From Pseudomonas sp. MF4836 (GTDB lineage Bacteria; Pseudomonadota; Gammaproteobacteria; Pseudomonadales; Pseudomonadaceae): a DNA stretch of 64,000 bases. The stretch is taken from contig NZ_MVOL01000017.1 of the NCBI RefSeq assembly GCF_002018875.1, positions 87,676 to 151,675 of the forward strand. The letters are read 5' to 3'. The position numbers and the translations under genes are program-made. Under the pieces are notes generated by a model. That model had not been told where the DNA came from, made no database searches, and saw only the letters and a list, made by a program, of their open reading frames with translations. How positions within the stretch are numbered: position 1 is the stretch's first letter; each line of letters starts with the position of its first letter. Below, piece by piece: positions 36,317-45,757 of this stretch.

Positions 36317-36410
36317 CGCCAAGCCTCCGGTAAGCGGGCAAGGCAGCGTTGTTGCGGACCCTTGAAGCTCATGGCTCTATCTCCTTATTGAATGGCTGCT
36401 GACCGAGCGG

Positions 36411-37322
36411 TCAGACCGGATCCCAACAGAACACATCGGCGCTCACCTGCAAGGGCGTGAAGCCATCGGCCAACGCCGGCATGGCATGTTCGGCGATGCT
36501 CAGCGGGCTCCAACCTTCACTCTGTTGCACCGAGCGCAGCGGGCGGCTCTGACTCATCAGCATCACTTCGTTGCGACGTACGGTGAACACCTGCCCGTTC
36601 ACATCCTTGGCCCGATCGGACAGCAAGTACGCGGCGAGTGGCGTGTTCTTTTCCGGGGTCATCTGCTTGAGGCGCTCAACCCGCGCCGTCTCCTGCGGGC
36701 TCGTTTGCGGAATAGCGCTGGTCATGCGGCTCCAGGCAAATGGGGCGATGCAGTTGGAACGCACGTTGAAGCGCTGCATGTCGAGGGCGATGGATTTGGA
36801 GAGCGCGACAATGCCCAGCTTGGCCGCCGAATAGTTGGCCTGGCCGACGTTGCCGATCAGCCCGGAGGCGCTGACCATGTGCACGAAGGCGCCACTTTCC
36901 TGCTGGCGAAAGTGCTCGGCCGCCGCACGGCTGACGAAGAAACTGCCGTTGAGGTGAACCTGGATCACCGACAACCAGTCTTGCGGGCTCATTTTGTGAA
37001 AAATCACGTCACGAATAATCCCCGCGTTGTTCACCACACCGTCGATCCGACCGAAGCTGTCCAGCGCGCAGGCGATGATGTGTTGCGCGCCACTCCACTC
37101 GGCAACGCTGTCGGTATTGATGACTGCGCGCCCGCCTTCGGCCTCGATCAGTTTCAGGGTTTCCTCAGCCGGCGAGGAGGAACCGCCCTCGCCTCCCAGT
37201 GACACGCCGACGTCGTTTATGACCACCGCCGCACCGGCGCGCGCCATCTCCAGCGCCATGGCCCGCCCGATACCGCCACCGGCGCCCGTCACCACAATCA
37301 CCTTGCTTTCTAGAATCACCAT
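36411..37322 (-). CDS. SDR, MFE-2-type (R)-3-hydroxyacyl-CoA dehydrogenase
   Basis: A 303-residue SDR with TGAGGGIGRA, NNAGI, Ser in VSASG and YSAAK. The segment VVINDVGVSLGGEG after the first strand is typical of the peroxisomal MFE-2 dehydrogenase group acting on (R)-3-hydroxyacyl-CoA. That fits the (R)-specific MaoC-type hydratases in the same operon. The C-terminal 60 residues form an extension also seen in that group. GAGG is 6 nt ahead of ATG 37322. First gene of the minus-strand operon. Confidence 0.83.
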   Translation of the reverse strand: MVILESKVIVVTGAGGGIGRAMALEMARAGAAVVINDVGVSLGGEGGSSSPAEETLKLIEAEGGRAVINTDSVAEWSGAQHIIACALDSFGRIDGVVNNAGIIRDVIFHKMSPQDWLSVIQVHLNGSFFVSRAAAEHFRQQESGAFVHMVSASGLIGNVGQANYSAAKLGIVALSKSIALDMQRFNVRSNCIAPFAWSRMTSAIPQTSPQETARVERLKQMTPEKNTPLAAYLLSDRAKDVNGQVFTVRRNEVMLMSQSRPLRSVQQSEGWSPLSIAEHAMPALADGFTPLQVSADVFCWDPV

Positions 37323-37653
37323 TCTGAACCTCAATCAGCAATCGGAAATTTAGCAAAACGCAAAACCCTCTATCCCTGGCCATCTTGTTCTGCACGACGA
37401 AGCTTAAAATCAACGAAAAATCCTACAAACAATAAGGATAAGTCGACATACAGCCTTAACAGTCCACGGAAATCACGGCCTATCCCCTGATTATCTATAG
37501 AACTGAAACACCTTGTTTTAGTCATCATGCTGAATAGCATTCTCCATATTGAAAACAAAATCAACTTGAAGTAGCTTCGACATCCACAGCACGACTCACA
37601 CCGCCGACAACGACGGAGGCCTGTTTTTTCTAGAGATGAGGAATGACTGACAA
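37323..37653. promoter_or_regulatory. Divergent promoter region of the catabolic island
   Basis: 331 AT-rich bases between the divergent SDR operon and the CoA transferase. No gene is seen. A 17-bp imperfect palindrome TGAAACACCTTGTTTTA (37504-37520) is the best operator candidate for the IclR regulator encoded at the far end; its half-sites read TGAAACA and TAAAACA. This is weak evidence. Confidence 0.35.
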
Positions 37654-38913
37654 ATGAACACGAACACCAGCAAGCGCCCCTTGGAGGGCGTGCGTGTACT
37701 GGACCTCTCCCGCGTACTGGCAGGCCCATGGTGCACGCAGATATTGGGAGATTTCGGCGCCGACGTGGCCAAGATCGAAATGGTCGGGGTGGGTGATGAC
37801 ACCCGCAGGTGGGGACCTCCATTCCTTCCCGAGGACAGCGAGGGCGGGCCAGGTGAAAGCGCCTATTACCTTGGCTGCAACAGGAACAAGCGCTCCGCGG
37901 CGATCGATATCGCTGACCCGGCAGGCGCCGACCTGATCCGGCGCCTTGCGGCACAGGCCGATATCCTGGTTGAAAATTTCCGGGTCGGCGGGCTGAAAAA
38001 ATACCAGCTCGACTACGAGAGCCTGCGAGCCATCAACCCTAAATTGGTCTATTGCTCCATCACCGGCTTCGGCCAGGACGGCCCGTACGCAGACCGCGGC
38101 GGTTATGACTTCATCGCCCAGGGCATGGGCGGCCTCATGAGTATCACCGGCGATCGGGATGCCGCTCCCACCAAGGTCGGGGTCGCCATCACCGACCTGA
38201 CTACCGGTATCTACGCCAACGTCTCGGTGCTGATCGCCCTGCGTCACGCAGAGAAAACCGGCATCGGCCAGCACATCGACTGTTCGCTGCTCGATACCCA
38301 GATTGCCATGCTCGCCAATCAGGCCATGAGCTGGCTGGTGGGCGCCACAGTGCCGGGGCGCATGGGTAATGCGCACCCGACAGTGGTTCCGTATCGCACG
38401 TTCGAAAGCCTGGATGGCGACCTGATCATCGCAGTGGGCAACGACCACCAGTTCAAAGCACTGGTCCAGGTGCTGGGGCGCCCCGACCTCGCGCTTGACG
38501 AGCGATTCATGGAGAACTCAGGACGCGTCATTCACCGTGATGCACTGGAAGCCGAACTTGAAGAGATCGTAGGAACATGGCGCAGTCACCAACTGATAGC
38601 GCAACTGGTCGCTGCCAAGGTTCCGGCAGGCCCCGTCAACACCATCGACCAGGTCTTTGCCGACCCGTTTATCGAAGCAAGAAAATCGGTCCACCATTTC
38701 GTGCGAGACGATAACGTAGACATCCCCACCCTGGCCTATCCTGGCAAGCTCTCCGAGACACCTGCCGACTATCGTCGCGAGCCGCCAAGGCTTGGACAGC
38801 ACACCGAAGAAATTCTTAGCCAGTGGATCAACCTCTCGACTGATGAGTTACGACACTTGGCAGCTGCCGGCGTGATCTGGAATCGCCCAGGGCAACAAAG
38901 CCCTACATCGTGA
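37654..38913 (+). CDS. CaiB/BaiF (class III) CoA transferase
   Basis: A 419-residue formyl-CoA-transferase-family enzyme: LEGVRVLDLSRVLAGPWCTQ at the N-terminus, the NKRSAAIDI segment, and the catalytic-Asp region CSLLDTQIAMLANQA. Closer to the succinyl-CoA:dicarboxylate CoA transferases than to the Mct-like protein at 32015. It is divergent from the operon and followed by an MFS carrier gene; the likely task is to activate the imported acid with CoA. Confidence 0.85.
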   Translation: MNTNTSKRPLEGVRVLDLSRVLAGPWCTQILGDFGADVAKIEMVGVGDDTRRWGPPFLPEDSEGGPGESAYYLGCNRNKRSAAIDIADPAGADLIRRLAAQADILVENFRVGGLKKYQLDYESLRAINPKLVYCSITGFGQDGPYADRGGYDFIAQGMGGLMSITGDRDAAPTKVGVAITDLTTGIYANVSVLIALRHAEKTGIGQHIDCSLLDTQIAMLANQAMSWLVGATVPGRMGNAHPTVVPYRTFESLDGDLIIAVGNDHQFKALVQVLGRPDLALDERFMENSGRVIHRDALEAELEEIVGTWRSHQLIAQLVAAKVPAGPVNTIDQVFADPFIEARKSVHHFVRDDNVDIPTLAYPGKLSETPADYRREPPRLGQHTEEILSQWINLSTDELRHLAAAGVIWNRPGQQSPTS

Positions 38914-39233
38914 GCGCTGCAAATCCACTGGAGACCTACACGCCTCAGCATGAGAGCAAGGTTAAAAGTGCAGATTTGAAGGTCACGACCACCATTTCAA
39001 ATCGCTCTTTTAAACCAAAAACCGTGGATCCAGGCGAAATACAAATAACACGCAACACAAACGGGCCTGACAAACCTCCTTAATTACAAACCGCATAAAG
39101 CGATCCTGAGCAACGCCAACAGAACGACTAACGATAGCCGCGTGATGGCGAGTCACAACCTCGCACTGTACCGATATATTTTTACCCTACAAAAAGTCAA
39201 ACCCTTATAAAAATAATAAACACAGGCATACAC
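38914..39233. other. Intergenic region, MFS promoter likely
   Basis: 320 AT-rich bases without an open frame worth calling. TTATAA near 39207 could be the -10 element of the MFS gene. No repeat or RNA gene seen. Confidence 0.4.
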
Positions 39234-40508
39234 ATGAACAATATTGCTCAGACACAAGCACTCACACTTAATAAAGATCGAACTTGGATTGTAGTTTTCT
39301 TTTTTTGCTTTATCTGCCTAGTCGCTGACGGCACCGACCTGATGCTCCTTTCCTATAGTTTAAGCAGCCTGAAATCGGAGTTTGGGCTGACCAGCCTTGA
39401 GGCGGGGACTTTAGGCAGTTTGACATTGGCCGGCATGGCCATAGGTGGCATTTACGGTGGATGGTTGTGTGACCGCTTCGGCAGGGTCAAGACCATCATC
39501 TGGAGCATTGTGTTATTCAGTCTGGCCAGCGGTGCCCTAGGGCTGGCGAATAGCTACAGCCAATTTGCAGTTATACGTTTTATCGCATCCCTGGGCTTGG
39601 GCGCGGTTTATGTGGCCTGTACGACCCTTATGGCGGAATACGTGCCCACACGGTACAGAACCACGGTCCTTGGCACCCTGCAGGCGGGCTACTCGGTAGG
39701 CTATATAGTCGCGACCTTGCTTGCGGGGTGGATCTTGCCCGAGCACGGTTGGCGCTGGTTATTTTATGTTTCCGCGATTCCCGTGGTGCTCGCGGTATTC
39801 ATGCAGATCTTTGTTCCTGAATCAGACATTTGGTTAAAAGCACGCGCCGATCGCTTGAAAACCAAAGGAACTCAACCGCGAACATGGAGCCGCAACAAAG
39901 GCGCTGGCACCTTCAGACAGATCTGGAATGACCCGGCTGCCAACCGCATGTTTATATTCTGGGCGCTCACTGCCTGCTTCCTGCAGTTTGGTTACTTTGG
40001 CGTGAACAACTGGATGCCTTCATATCTCGAAGGTGAACTGGGGATCAAGTTCAAGTCCATGACCACCTATATGGTTGGAACTTACACCGCCATGATAGTA
40101 GGCAAAATATTAGCCGGCATCGCCGCGGATAAATTCGGCCGCCGAGCCACTTTTGCATTTGGGACACTATCAACTGCCGCTTTCCTGCCCATCATCGTGT
40201 TGTTTCAAACACCTGAAACCATCTTGCCGCTGATGGTGACTTTTGGTTTTCTGTATGGGATACCCTATGCCGTCAACGCGACCTACATGACAGAAAGCTT
40301 TGAGGCAAAGTTTCGAGGAACGGCCGTGGGCGGTGCTTATAATATCGGGCGTATTGGCGCAGCCATTGCTCCGGCAACCATAGGTTTTCTGGCCACGTAT
40401 GCGTCCATTGGTACCGGCTTCTTGATTATGGGGGCGGCCTATTTCATTTGCGGAGTTATTCCCGCGCTGTTTATCAAAGAAAAGCAATTCGACCCCATCA
40501 AACAATAA
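39234..40508 (+). CDS. MFS transporter, aromatic/organic acid:H+ symporter type
   Basis: A 424-residue, 12-TM major facilitator of the AAHS kind. TM1 has the family DGTDLML (compare DGxD), the TM2-3 loop has GGWLCDRFGRVK, and the second half has the loop repeat GIAADKFGRRA. The ribosome site is weak. It lies after the CoA transferase on the same strand, so the acid it imports should be the substrate of the island. Confidence 0.88.
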   Translation: MNNIAQTQALTLNKDRTWIVVFFFCFICLVADGTDLMLLSYSLSSLKSEFGLTSLEAGTLGSLTLAGMAIGGIYGGWLCDRFGRVKTIIWSIVLFSLASGALGLANSYSQFAVIRFIASLGLGAVYVACTTLMAEYVPTRYRTTVLGTLQAGYSVGYIVATLLAGWILPEHGWRWLFYVSAIPVVLAVFMQIFVPESDIWLKARADRLKTKGTQPRTWSRNKGAGTFRQIWNDPAANRMFIFWALTACFLQFGYFGVNNWMPSYLEGELGIKFKSMTTYMVGTYTAMIVGKILAGIAADKFGRRATFAFGTLSTAAFLPIIVLFQTPETILPLMVTFGFLYGIPYAVNATYMTESFEAKFRGTAVGGAYNIGRIGAAIAPATIGFLATYASIGTGFLIMGAAYFICGVIPALFIKEKQFDPIKQ

Positions 40509-40686
40509 ACCTCTAAACATTGACCCGTTATAAATCCCCCCTTGTTTAACTCAAGAACACACACGGCCCTTGAGCTCTGTACCCTGGACAAAGGCGCCGG
40601 CTTTGGCACTGATGCCGAGACACTACGGTTTTGGGATGAGTGGATGCATAGCATCAAGCGGATATGGCGCCATCTGATACAGCCCC

Positions 40687-42144
40687 TCAGCGCTGCTGGA
40701 GATTCAGCAGCGCCCGCTCCAGCGCATTGATAGCCGTTTCGACCTCCTCCACCACCTGCCTGAGCTGCGCCGATGTCACTTGCGAGTCTTCGCATGCCGC
40801 TTCGAGGCGCCGACAGCACTCCACCAACTGCTCGCCTGTCACCACCCGCGCAGCACCTTTGATGCGATGCGCCAGCTCCGAAAGTTTGTCGATCTCGCCT
40901 TCTTGCAACAACGTGAACATCCGTTGGCAGTCCTTGCGATTGCTGTTGATCAGTTCATCCAGGATCTGGCGGAATTTCACCGGTTCGCTGCTGATCAACA
41001 ACTCCAGCGGGCCAAGATCGACCAGTTGCGCCACCCCGTGTGTCGCGTCCAGTGGCTGCAAGGAGGAATGTTCGAGCTGATCGGCCTGGTGCAGCGCCAG
41101 CAGGCGAGCGTCCAGATCATCAATCCCGATGGGCTTGATCAGGCAATCGTTCATGCCTGCCAGTATGCACAGTTCAAGCTCTTCGGGTTGGGCGTCTGCG
41201 GTCAGGCCGAGAATCACGGTGGGCTCCAACGCCCGCTCCTGCTCCATACGGCGGATTGCACGAGTCAGCTCGACACCATTCATGACCGGCATGTGGCAGT
41301 CGGTAATGACAATATCGAAAGGCTGTTCACTCCAGTATTCAAAGGCCTTCTGGCCGTTTTCCGCCTCGCCGACATCGTGGCCGAGGAACTCAAGTTGCTG
41401 GCACAGCACTTGGCGATTGACCTGATGATCATCCACCACCAGCACCTGCAGGCGATAACGCTGCGGGGACGTTGGTAGCGCCGAGAGCTGCGTGACGCTG
41501 ATGGGCTCAAGCACTTGCACCCGCAGCTCGATCTCGACCTGCGTACCCCGACCCAAGGTGCTGCTGATGTTCAGCCGGCCCCCCATCATTTCGCACAGCG
41601 AGCGACAGATCACCAGGCCCAGGCCCGTACCTTCAGAGTGCTGCATCGTGCGCTGCACCTGGAAAAACGGTAGGAACAGGCGCTGCTGATCGACCGAGCT
41701 GATACCGATGCCGCTGTCTTCGACACGGATACTCACATTGAGCAGGCTGCTGTCGCTCAAGCTGCCCACGATACTGATCTTGACTATGCCCTCTTCAGTG
41801 AACTTGATCGCATTGCTGACCAGGTTGGAGAGAATCTGCTTGAACCGCAGGGCGTCGACCAGAACATCGCAATTGATGCTCGAATCGATCTCCAGCACCA
41901 GGTTCAGACGTTTCTGTCGCGCCAGCCCCTCAAATACCCGCGCGACCGATTCAACCAGTTCGCGCAGGTTAGCGCGCTTGGGCGAAAGGCTCAGGCGGCC
42001 CGATTCGATACGGGCGATATCGAGGATATCGCCAATCAATTCCAGCAGGCTTCTGGCCGAAGTGTGGGCAATTTCGATGCTCGCACGGTCGATGGGCTCG
42101 CTGTCGGCGCGCTTGAGCGCCAGCTCCAGGATGCCGATGACCGC
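40687..42144 (-). pseudogene. rocS1: rocS1-like hybrid sensor kinase, C-terminal fragment
   Basis: The distal 485 codons of a BvgS-type hybrid kinase cut off from their front part by a mobile element. Reading out of the element the frame opens AVIGILELALKRADSEP, the direct continuation of the H-box, then HATPase (N box, G boxes GIGISSVDQ and GTGLGL), a receiver (phospho-acceptor Asp in VITDCHMPVMNG) and an HPt domain (His in LAHRIKGAARVV). The first in-frame ATG is at 42039, inside the dimerisation helix. A stop codon (TAG) lies just inside the element. No function as a kinase is expected; the phosphorelay parts could still fold. Confidence 0.88.
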
Positions 42145-42171
42145 AATGAGTGAGGCAAATTGTAGAAAGGG
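42143..42171 (+). repeat. Left end of integrated element (attachment half-site)
   Basis: GCAATGAGTGAGGCAAATTG and the following TAGAAAGGG match, in inverse orientation, the right end at 50873-50902. The host sequence on the outside is the kinase gene. The shared dinucleotide GC (42143-42144) is where host and element meet. Confidence 0.8.
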
Positions 42172-42207
42172 CTAGAATCCAGTACCTACTAGGGGTTGAG
42201 AGCATCC

Positions 42208-43803
42208 ATGAGAACAGCAAACCCACTGCCAAGGGCATTTTTCGAGGTGTTCCAAGGTGACGACACAATCAACGTTTATAGCTACATCCGCTTTTCATCC
42301 AAGGCTCAGAAGCTGGGCTTCGGGGAGATCCGACAGCTTGAACAGCTTAACCGTTTTTTCGAGCAATACCCCCAAGCAAGGCAGGTCGAACGCTACGAGG
42401 ATTTAGGTGTTTCCGCCTTCAAAGGCAAAAACCTAAAATCTGGACAACTGGCCAAATTCGTAGAACGAATAAAGGCAAAAGAAATCCTGCCAAACGCCCT
42501 GCTATTGGTCGAATCCTTCGACCGCATTAGTCGCATGGGCGGGTATGACGCGCTTGAACTTATAATATCTATCATCCAAGCGGATTGTGCGATTTACACC
42601 CTATTTGACAATCGCCTATATTCTCGACGAAAGAAAGACAGCAGTGCAGATATAAGCTTAATTCAGAATATTTTGGAAAGAGCTAATGATGAAAGTCGGT
42701 CCAAATCAGAGCGTATTTCCGATGCCAAGGCACGGAACCTTTTAAAAGGTGAAAATGGCGGAGTTATCACCAAGCGCTGTCCTTTTTGGATTAACCTTGT
42801 AGACGGTAAATTTACTCTTAATGAGCATGCAAAAGCCGTAAAGCGCGCCACAGAACTATGCTTTGATATTGGGTTTCAGTCTATTGCCAAAGAGCTTAAC
42901 CAAGAGGGGCATCCTAAAAAATACTCTGCCAAGACCATAGGAAATATTCTTCACCAGCAAGCAATATACGGTTCATATATTGCCATGGAGTGGGAAGCAG
43001 GGAAGCCAATACAAATTAAGAAGGAGATCAAGGGCTATTACCCTGCCCTTATCAGTGAATCAGAGTTTCATAGGATAAGCGCGAAGCTTAAAGAACGGCA
43101 AGACCCATCACTGGCAGGACGAAGAGCACAAGAATTCAGAAACATTTTGCGTGGCTTGGTCTTTTGCAAATGCGGTTCAACTTTTCGCTATCACGCACAA
43201 AAAAGTTTATACGTTGATTTGGTTTGTCAGGCTTCGACCGTAGGACAATGCTCATATGCAACGCCCGGTAAAGGCATCAGGCACCGATATGCATTGGTAG
43301 AGTCGATATTCCTGGCATATCAATCGCTCATTCCATTTCATCAAATTATCGTCAAGACGGATGACATTAAAGCGCTTGAAAAAGAGCATGAGGAAGTTTC
43401 TGGATTAATAATCTTGAAGGAGAAAGCATTAGGCAATAACTTTGCCATTCTCGAACAATCTTCCGAAAGCGCTCAAAAGTATATTTTGAGTAGGATTGAT
43501 GAGGTTAGCCAAGAGCTAGACAAGCTTAAGGAAGATGAGCATATGTTAAGCGTGAAAATAAGCTCAATGCATTTGGCGAGCAAGTCTGACTTTAATGTGA
43601 TGGAGATTTACCGCCTTTTGCTAACAGAAAGAGGGCGCATCAAAATAAATAATTTTCTTCGAGCGCAAAAAATTAAGCTCATTATAAGTCCAATCAAAAA
43701 GAAATACTTTGAGCTTGATATTTATCACGCTGACAAACACTTAGATACAATTGACGTAACGCCGGACGGTTACACGGCTCGATATAAACCTCATCTAAAA
43801 TAA
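42208..43803 (+). CDS. Large serine recombinase (integrase)
   Basis: A 531-residue site-specific recombinase. The N-terminal resolvase domain has YSYIRFSSKAQ; Ser30 matches the nucleophile (YxRxS), and ESFDRISRMGG holds the conserved Arg pair. A recombinase domain follows (about 185-290), then a zinc ribbon (FCKCGSTFRYH...VC...QCSY) and a C-terminal coiled coil (KALEKEHEEVSGLIILKEK). ATG 42208 has AGGGG upstream, and the longer frame would begin with TTG. The gene starts 64 nt from the left end of the element, the usual place for an integrase next to its attachment site. Confidence 0.9.
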   Translation: MRTANPLPRAFFEVFQGDDTINVYSYIRFSSKAQKLGFGEIRQLEQLNRFFEQYPQARQVERYEDLGVSAFKGKNLKSGQLAKFVERIKAKEILPNALLLVESFDRISRMGGYDALELIISIIQADCAIYTLFDNRLYSRRKKDSSADISLIQNILERANDESRSKSERISDAKARNLLKGENGGVITKRCPFWINLVDGKFTLNEHAKAVKRATELCFDIGFQSIAKELNQEGHPKKYSAKTIGNILHQQAIYGSYIAMEWEAGKPIQIKKEIKGYYPALISESEFHRISAKLKERQDPSLAGRRAQEFRNILRGLVFCKCGSTFRYHAQKSLYVDLVCQASTVGQCSYATPGKGIRHRYALVESIFLAYQSLIPFHQIIVKTDDIKALEKEHEEVSGLIILKEKALGNNFAILEQSSESAQKYILSRIDEVSQELDKLKEDEHMLSVKISSMHLASKSDFNVMEIYRLLLTERGRIKINNFLRAQKIKLIISPIKKKYFELDIYHADKHLDTIDVTPDGYTARYKPHLK

Positions 43804-43812
43804 CGCATATAC

Positions 43813-43856
43813 AGCCCTAAAACGCACCCAATCAAGATTGGGCACCTTTTAGGGCT
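43813..43856. terminator. Stem-loop between integrase and EAL gene
   Basis: A 44-nt hairpin: outer arms AGCCCTAAAA/TTTTAGGGCT and inner arms CCAATC/GATTGG. It sits between the convergent integrase and EAL genes and would work as a bidirectional terminator. Confidence 0.7.
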
Positions 43857-43892
43857 AAGTTAAAATCAGTCATGTGCGAAAATCATTGTATT

Positions 43893-45419
43893 TCAAGAGT
43901 CTGCCTGGGATTTGATCGTGGCTGTCAACTCAGCAATCGGTAATGCCTTGCTAAATAACCAGCCCTGCATTAATGCATCAGGGCAAATTTCTAAAATTGC
44001 TTTTTTTTGATGCTCTGTTTCCACTCCTTCAAAAACGACTTTAGCATTCAAAGTATGGGCTATTTCATAGACTTTTTTCAAGACAACCGCTGCTGGTGAA
44101 TCTGTCCCAGCAGCTTGCGTGAAAGTCTTGTCAATTTTAATTACATCAACATTTAGTTTTGCCAAGTAAGCTAGACTTGAATATCCTGACCCAAAATCAT
44201 CAAGCAAAACCTTGTAACCTGCAATTCGTAAATCATCAATTTTTCGTCCCATTTGACTAATTTCGCAGGTTGAACCTTCAAGTATCTCTATTGCAATTTG
44301 CTCTAGCGCCACATTGTGAAGGCTGGCTGTATTTGAAATATGATTAAGCAAGGCGCCATCCACTAAGTCCTTTGTACTCACATTAAAGGCTAAATATATT
44401 CCCGGATTGCTAGATAAACCTTTGGAGTATTCCTCAAATGCCTTACTGACAATTAATTCGTGGAGCTTTTTTTCTAAACCGAGCTTTTCAGCTTTCCTGA
44501 TAAATACGTCAGGAGAAACTGCGCCGAATTTTTTATCGTGCCACCGCGCCAACACTTCAAAGCCTACAACGCCACCTGTTGCACCATGAACAATTGGTTG
44601 ATAAGCAGTCGAAATTAGACCGTTGTTAATAGCGACTTTTAGTTTATAAGTCAGCGACCCTGTAACTTTACGAAATTGATGGACGGTATAAAACACCATT
44701 AACCCCAGCAAAGCCCCCAGCACCGAAATAAATGAGATTAGCCCGAACCTTTTCATGGAGAAAAAATTTGCAACAATATTTGCCTTGATGCAGATATCAT
44801 ATTTATCAGAGCAAATATCTGATGACGCTCCAGTAAATATGCTACTTTTTGTAAATTCTCCAAATGAGCGCCTTGTAATAGATCCGTCACGCGATGTCAC
44901 AGAGGAACTGAGTCCTTCGGAGGGATGCTCATAAGGAGCAAATGCGGTAGGTGAGGTAACAACGAAGGAGTGCCCCTTTGCTGATATATCTATCTTTGTA
45001 GCACTAGGAAAATAACTTGATGCGCTGCGCCAAAGCCTCGCATTATTCTTTGTTAGCTGACCCTCTCCTTCAATATGAAAGGCTGGTGAAATCTTTCCCC
45101 ACATAGCCGAACATATTACGTTATTACCTATAACCCTTCCTGAATCCTTTATGAAACGATAGTTGTAGGAGATTAATTTCATCGAATCTAAATCTAATGG
45201 AGAACATGACTCACTCGTCAATTTGTTTAGCTCGTCAAGAGCTGTGGTGAGGTTTTCTGCTACCATTTCGGCATGGTTTAAAAGAAAGGCTGAATAGGTT
45301 TCAATTCTAATATTAGCACTTGCTAGCCATATCACTTGTGAAGCACCAAGCGTAAGCCCCACGCCCAAAACCACGCTTCCAGCTATACAAAGAAGTGTGA
45401 ATTTTTTATGAATCTCCAT
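43893..45419 (-). CDS. CSS-motif EAL-domain c-di-GMP phosphodiesterase
   Basis: A 508-residue membrane protein. TM1 lies at about 10-33, a periplasmic CSS domain between (ESCSPLDLDSMKLISYNYRF, later VICSAMW), TM2 near 230-250, and a cytoplasmic EAL domain (about 260-500). EAL hallmarks are FEVLARWHD, FNVSTKD, EILEGSTCE, LLDDFGSGYSSL, VIKIDKTF and FEGVET, so hydrolysis of c-di-GMP is expected. The architecture is that of the redox-sensitive PdeB/PdeC-type enzymes. It is cargo of the mobile element and shares its low GC. It is divergent from the relaxase across the hairpin region. Confidence 0.85.
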   Translation of the reverse strand: MEIHKKFTLLCIAGSVVLGVGLTLGASQVIWLASANIRIETYSAFLLNHAEMVAENLTTALDELNKLTSESCSPLDLDSMKLISYNYRFIKDSGRVIGNNVICSAMWGKISPAFHIEGEGQLTKNNARLWRSASSYFPSATKIDISAKGHSFVVTSPTAFAPYEHPSEGLSSSVTSRDGSITRRSFGEFTKSSIFTGASSDICSDKYDICIKANIVANFFSMKRFGLISFISVLGALLGLMVFYTVHQFRKVTGSLTYKLKVAINNGLISTAYQPIVHGATGGVVGFEVLARWHDKKFGAVSPDVFIRKAEKLGLEKKLHELIVSKAFEEYSKGLSSNPGIYLAFNVSTKDLVDGALLNHISNTASLHNVALEQIAIEILEGSTCEISQMGRKIDDLRIAGYKVLLDDFGSGYSSLAYLAKLNVDVIKIDKTFTQAAGTDSPAAVVLKKVYEIAHTLNAKVVFEGVETEHQKKAILEICPDALMQGWLFSKALPIAELTATIKSQADS

Positions 45420-45501
45420 TGGCGCCTCCGACCATTCACCTATGAAAGGTTATGTCACATCCATCAAGCCTTGCATAGGGGCAGTGAAAGTATTTACACA
45501 T

Positions 45502-45563
45502 CACGCTACGCGTGAGGGCGCTGGACAAATCCAGCGCAAAAAGCAGGCTGGACAAATCCAGCC
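45502..45563. repeat. Three consecutive hairpins, two with a shared core
   Basis: CACGC-TAC-GCGTG (45502-45514), then GCGCTGGA-CAAA-TCCAGCGC (45518-45537), then GGCTGGA-CAAA-TCCAGCC (45546-45563). The last two share the 14-bp palindrome CTGGACAAATCCAG. They lie between the divergent EAL gene and relaxase, next to the oriT-like region. Confidence 0.75.
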
Positions 45564-45625
45564 AAAAGCAAAAAAGCAAAAAAGCATTGATCCCCAAATG
45601 CTAATATTTATGTATGGCTTATTCT

Positions 45626-45692
45626 AACCCGTTGGGCTTACCACCACACTTTGCTTCGCAAAGACGCTTCGCTTGCGGTAGTAAGCACGGGT
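45626..45692 (+). other. Candidate origin of transfer (oriT)
   Basis: An imperfect long inverted repeat (arms at 45626-45646 and 45674-45692; AACCCGT..GGCTTACCACCA against TGCGGTAGTAAGCACGGGTT) encloses a small perfect hairpin CTTTGC-TTC-GCAAAG. It lies 66 nt before the relaxase start. Long inverted repeat plus adjacent relaxase gene is the common oriT layout, but I recognise no specific nic consensus. Confidence 0.45.
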
Positions 45693-45757
45693 TCCTTGCC
45701 GGAATGGCAGAAGCTAAAATCACTCTACTCCAATATAACCATCAACATGAGGATAAA

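Noticed and set aside
40542..40730. Short plus-strand frame between the MFS gene and the kinase fragment, possible transposase remnant
   Set aside because: No recognisable motif, no inverted repeats around it, and it overlaps the end of the kinase gene.
45518..45563. Two copies of CTGGACAAATCCAG as a CRISPR start
   Set aside because: Only two copies, 14 bp apart, each palindromic, with no cas genes nearby.
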